Source: Candidatus Poseidonia sp. (GTDB taxonomy: Archaea; Thermoplasmatota; Poseidoniia; Poseidoniales; Poseidoniaceae). Taken from it: DNA of 5,630 nt. A program made the translations under genes and the position numbers. Under the pieces are notes generated by a model, which saw only the letters and a program-made list of their open reading frames with translations, had not been told where the DNA came from and did not search any database. The stretch spans positions 1 through 5,630 of the forward strand of contig DUIU01000037.1 in NCBI GenBank assembly GCA_013330155.1. Reading direction: 5' to 3'. Positions 3,860-5,630 of the stretch are shown here, in pieces; within the stretch, counting starts at the first letter, position 1; each line of letters begins with the position of its first letter.

Positions 3860-5630
3860 TCAAGCCTCAACGTTCTCAACAGCGCTGGGCTCGGAAGCCA
3901 AGGTACTCTTCTTCTCGTTGACTTGTCGAGCAAGGAAGGAAACAACGTCAAGAATCTCAATGTCTGCGTAGGCTTCGTCGCCTTCGAACTTCAAGCACTC
4001 AAAGTGAGATACACATTTGGGGCAGGAGGTCAGCATCGTGTCGGCGCCGGTGGCACGGACTTCTTCCATGCGGGTCACACGAAGGGAGCGAGCGTTCTCG
4101 TTGCAGGACATCATGCTTGAGACACCACAACACATGGCGTCTTCTCCGCTGTGCTCCATCTCAACGATTTCCACACCTTCAACGGCGTTAATGAGTTCAC
4201 GAGGTTCTTCGTAGATGCCCATTTGGCGTCCAAGTCGGCAAGGGTCGTGGTAAGTCACGGTGGTTTCTTCTGACTTCAGGTTCATGTCGAAGCCCTGTTC
4301 GATGAGGAATTCCGTGGTGTGCATGACCTTCACGTCTTCGAGTTCGTAATCTCGTGCGAAGGTTCGGAAACATTCTGCACAAGACGAGACCAGAGTGTCA
4401 ATGCCTGATTCGTTGATCTTACGCTGGTTGTAGGCCTTGAGCTTCTCAAACACCTCATCGAGACCTTGCCACTTTTGGTCGTGGCCACAGCACTTGAGGA
4501 AATCACGACCGAGGTAGGACACATCGGTTTCCATCTCTTCAAACAGCGTGAAAGCGGCCGTGGTGCTATCTCCAAGATTCATCGTGCCCTCGTTCACATG
4601 AGAGAACACCATTTCCTGGTCAAGGTAGTCCACGCAGCCGGGATAGTAGCCGATGTTCGATGTGATGGGGTAGTCTTCGGTGGCGATGAAGTCAATGTCA
4701 GCTGCTTCGTCGGCTTCAGCGTTTAACACGGCTTGAAGGACGGTGTGGGGAATCTCTGCTTGCGGTCCACCGACAATGAGTGAGCGACGAATGTCCACGT
4801 AGGAGTCGTAGTCCACCAGTTGAGGGCATGCATTGGTACAAGCGGTACAGGTCAGACAGGAATACAACGGCACACCGTCGTCTTCATTGTTCCACGAGTT
4901 GTAGATGATGTTGAGTTTGTCTCCGCCGTTGAAGAGGCGGACTGGACAGGCATCGTCGCACAGGTCGCAGCCGTAGCACTTGTTCATCTCGAACTCATAA
5001 CCACGGGCCATGTATCGGAGGAGAACAAAGACGAGGGCACCGAAGGTGACACACGGGATGAACATGGCGTAAGTCAACTTGGCGTCAAGCGACTTGGGGT
5101 TCTGATGGTAGCTCGGGTTCTCGATGTACGAGTAAGCCGACCCACCAAGCGCCATTTCCTCAGCGTTGGTCAAGTTCACCGTGTATCCGGCAAGGCCTGC
5201 TGGAGCGTTTTCATCCCAAACCAAGAGCGGTTGGTAGGAGGCGATGGTGAAGGCGGTCTCCGTGGTTATGCTGTCGTTGAGAGCCAAGGCACCGCTAGCG
5301 ACGACCTCGTAGGTGTAGTCGTAGGTACCCACAGACATCTCAACCGTAGCGCCTTCGCAGTTCGCAAAGGACACCAACTCCTTTCCATTGGCGTCGGTGA
5401 CGGTGAGGGTTGTGGCGATCATGTCCTGCGTGGAGACGTCGTTGATCTTGCGCTCACTGGAACGGAATTCACACGCCAGATCCGTAGTGAGTGTGCTCAC
5501 TTCATCGGGGTGGCCTTCTGGGAAGTAAGTTGTATCTTCAGTGATGGTAAACGAACCGGTTGTCGTGAAGCCATCTCCGCCGTTGAAAGTCGTACCTCCG
5601 GCGGCAGCATTGATGCCGTTCGCAGCATCT
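3860..5630 (-). CDS. Membrane-anchored HdrD/GlpC/EtfD-like Fe-S oxidoreductase, 5' end outside window
   Basis: At least 589 residues are visible and the frame stays open to the window edge, so the GTG at 5500 is not a convincing start. Residues are numbered here from the first whole codon (5629). Residues 1 to about 180 are Thr/Gly/Asn-rich, beta-like and free of membrane helices, with two cysteines (C53, C91). A hydrophobic helix follows (about 186-205, DNA 5015-5074) and then RYMARGYEFEMNK, whose positive charge puts the C-terminal part inside the cell. Two 4Fe-4S motifs come next: C218, C221, C224, C228-P and C258, C261, C264, C268-P. Two CCG domains follow: C332...C380-C381-G...C417-x2-C420, and C464...C500-C501-G...C536-x2-C539. 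In HdrB/HdrD such domains hold non-cubane 4Fe-4S clusters; in GlpC, LutA and EtfD relatives they pass electrons to membrane carriers. The protein therefore probably moves electrons between a cytoplasmic donor and a membrane or disulfide acceptor. The true substrate is unknown. An EtfD-like layout, with more helices upstream, remains possible. Confidence 0.87.
   Translation of the reverse strand, partial: DAANGINAAAGGTTFNGGDGFTTTGSFTITEDTTYFPEGHPDEVSTLTTDLACEFRSSERKINDVSTQDMIATTLTVTDANGKELVSFANCEGATVEMSVGTYDYTYEVVASGALALNDSITTETAFTIASYQPLLVWDENAPAGLAGYTVNLTNAEEMALGGSAYSYIENPSYHQNPKSLDAKLTYAMFIPCVTFGALVFVLLRYMARGYEFEMNKCYGCDLCDDACPVRLFNGGDKLNIIYNSWNNEDDGVPLYSCLTCTACTNACPQLVDYDSYVDIRRSLIVGGPQAEIPHTVLQAVLNAEADEAADIDFIATEDYPITSNIGYYPGCVDYLDQEMVFSHVNEGTMNLGDSTTAAFTLFEEMETDVSYLGRDFLKCCGHDQKWQGLDEVFEKLKAYNQRKINESGIDTLVSSCAECFRTFARDYELEDVKVMHTTEFLIEQGFDMNLKSEETTVTYHDPCRLGRQMGIYEEPRELINAVEGVEIVEMEHSGEDAMCCGVSSMMSCNENARSLRVTRMEEVRATGADTMLTSCPKCVSHFECLKFEGDEAYADIEILDVVSFLARQVNEKKSTLASEPSAVENVEA

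Noticed and set aside
3811..3960. N-terminal extension of the zinc-ribbon protein from an ATG at 3960
   Set aside because: It overlaps the end of the Fe-S oxidoreductase gene by 101 bases, its residues look like out-of-frame sequence, and the zinc ribbon begins immediately after the Met at 3810.
4466..4726. An 86-residue plus-strand reading frame
   Set aside because: It lies wholly opposite the well-supported CCG domain of the oxidoreductase and has no recognisable motif; the same applies to the plus-strand frames at 3923-4214.
5498..5500. GTG as the start of the Fe-S oxidoreductase
   Set aside because: The frame remains open for 43 more codons to the window edge with the same Thr/Gly-rich character, so the gene very likely starts outside the window.

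Overview
The window most resembles a chromosome fragment from a marine planktonic euryarchaeon of the Marine Group II (Candidatus Poseidoniales) type. This is inference from protein style: a short N-terminal double CPHC zinc ribbon followed by membrane helices, a membrane-anchored HdrD/GlpC-like iron-sulfur protein with an exported N-terminal part, acidic C-terminal tails, moderate GC and very tight gene packing. No rRNA or marker gene is present to prove it, and a bacterial origin cannot be excluded.

Left part (1-2048, + strand): the C-terminal half of a glutamine-hydrolysing asparagine synthase family protein (cut by the window start) overlaps by 4 bases (ATGA) a glutamate-cysteine ligase of the Acidithiobacillus ferrooxidans (type 3, ATP-grasp-like) family. 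The overlap and a strong Shine-Dalgarno site point to a translationally coupled pair, perhaps linked to a gamma-glutamyl thiol.

Middle part (2100-3400, + strand): a polytopic membrane protein of unknown function, a two-cluster 4Fe-4S ferredoxin-like protein and a small two-helix membrane protein are packed end to end. The first two overlap by ATGA. The ferredoxin Shine-Dalgarno sequence lies in a perfect 7-bp inverted repeat with a 3-base loop, so translation of the membrane protein may be needed to open the ferredoxin start. The cassette looks like a small membrane redox module of unknown role.

Right part (3412-5630, - strand): a zinc-ribbon membrane protein lies just downstream of a large Fe-S oxidoreductase that runs out of the window at its 5' end. 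The large protein has an extracytoplasmic beta-rich region, one membrane helix, two 4Fe-4S motifs and two CCG domains. The two transcription directions converge on an 11-base gap at 3401-3411.

Every stretch over about 60 bases is coding. No RNA gene, mobile element, CRISPR array or origin was seen.
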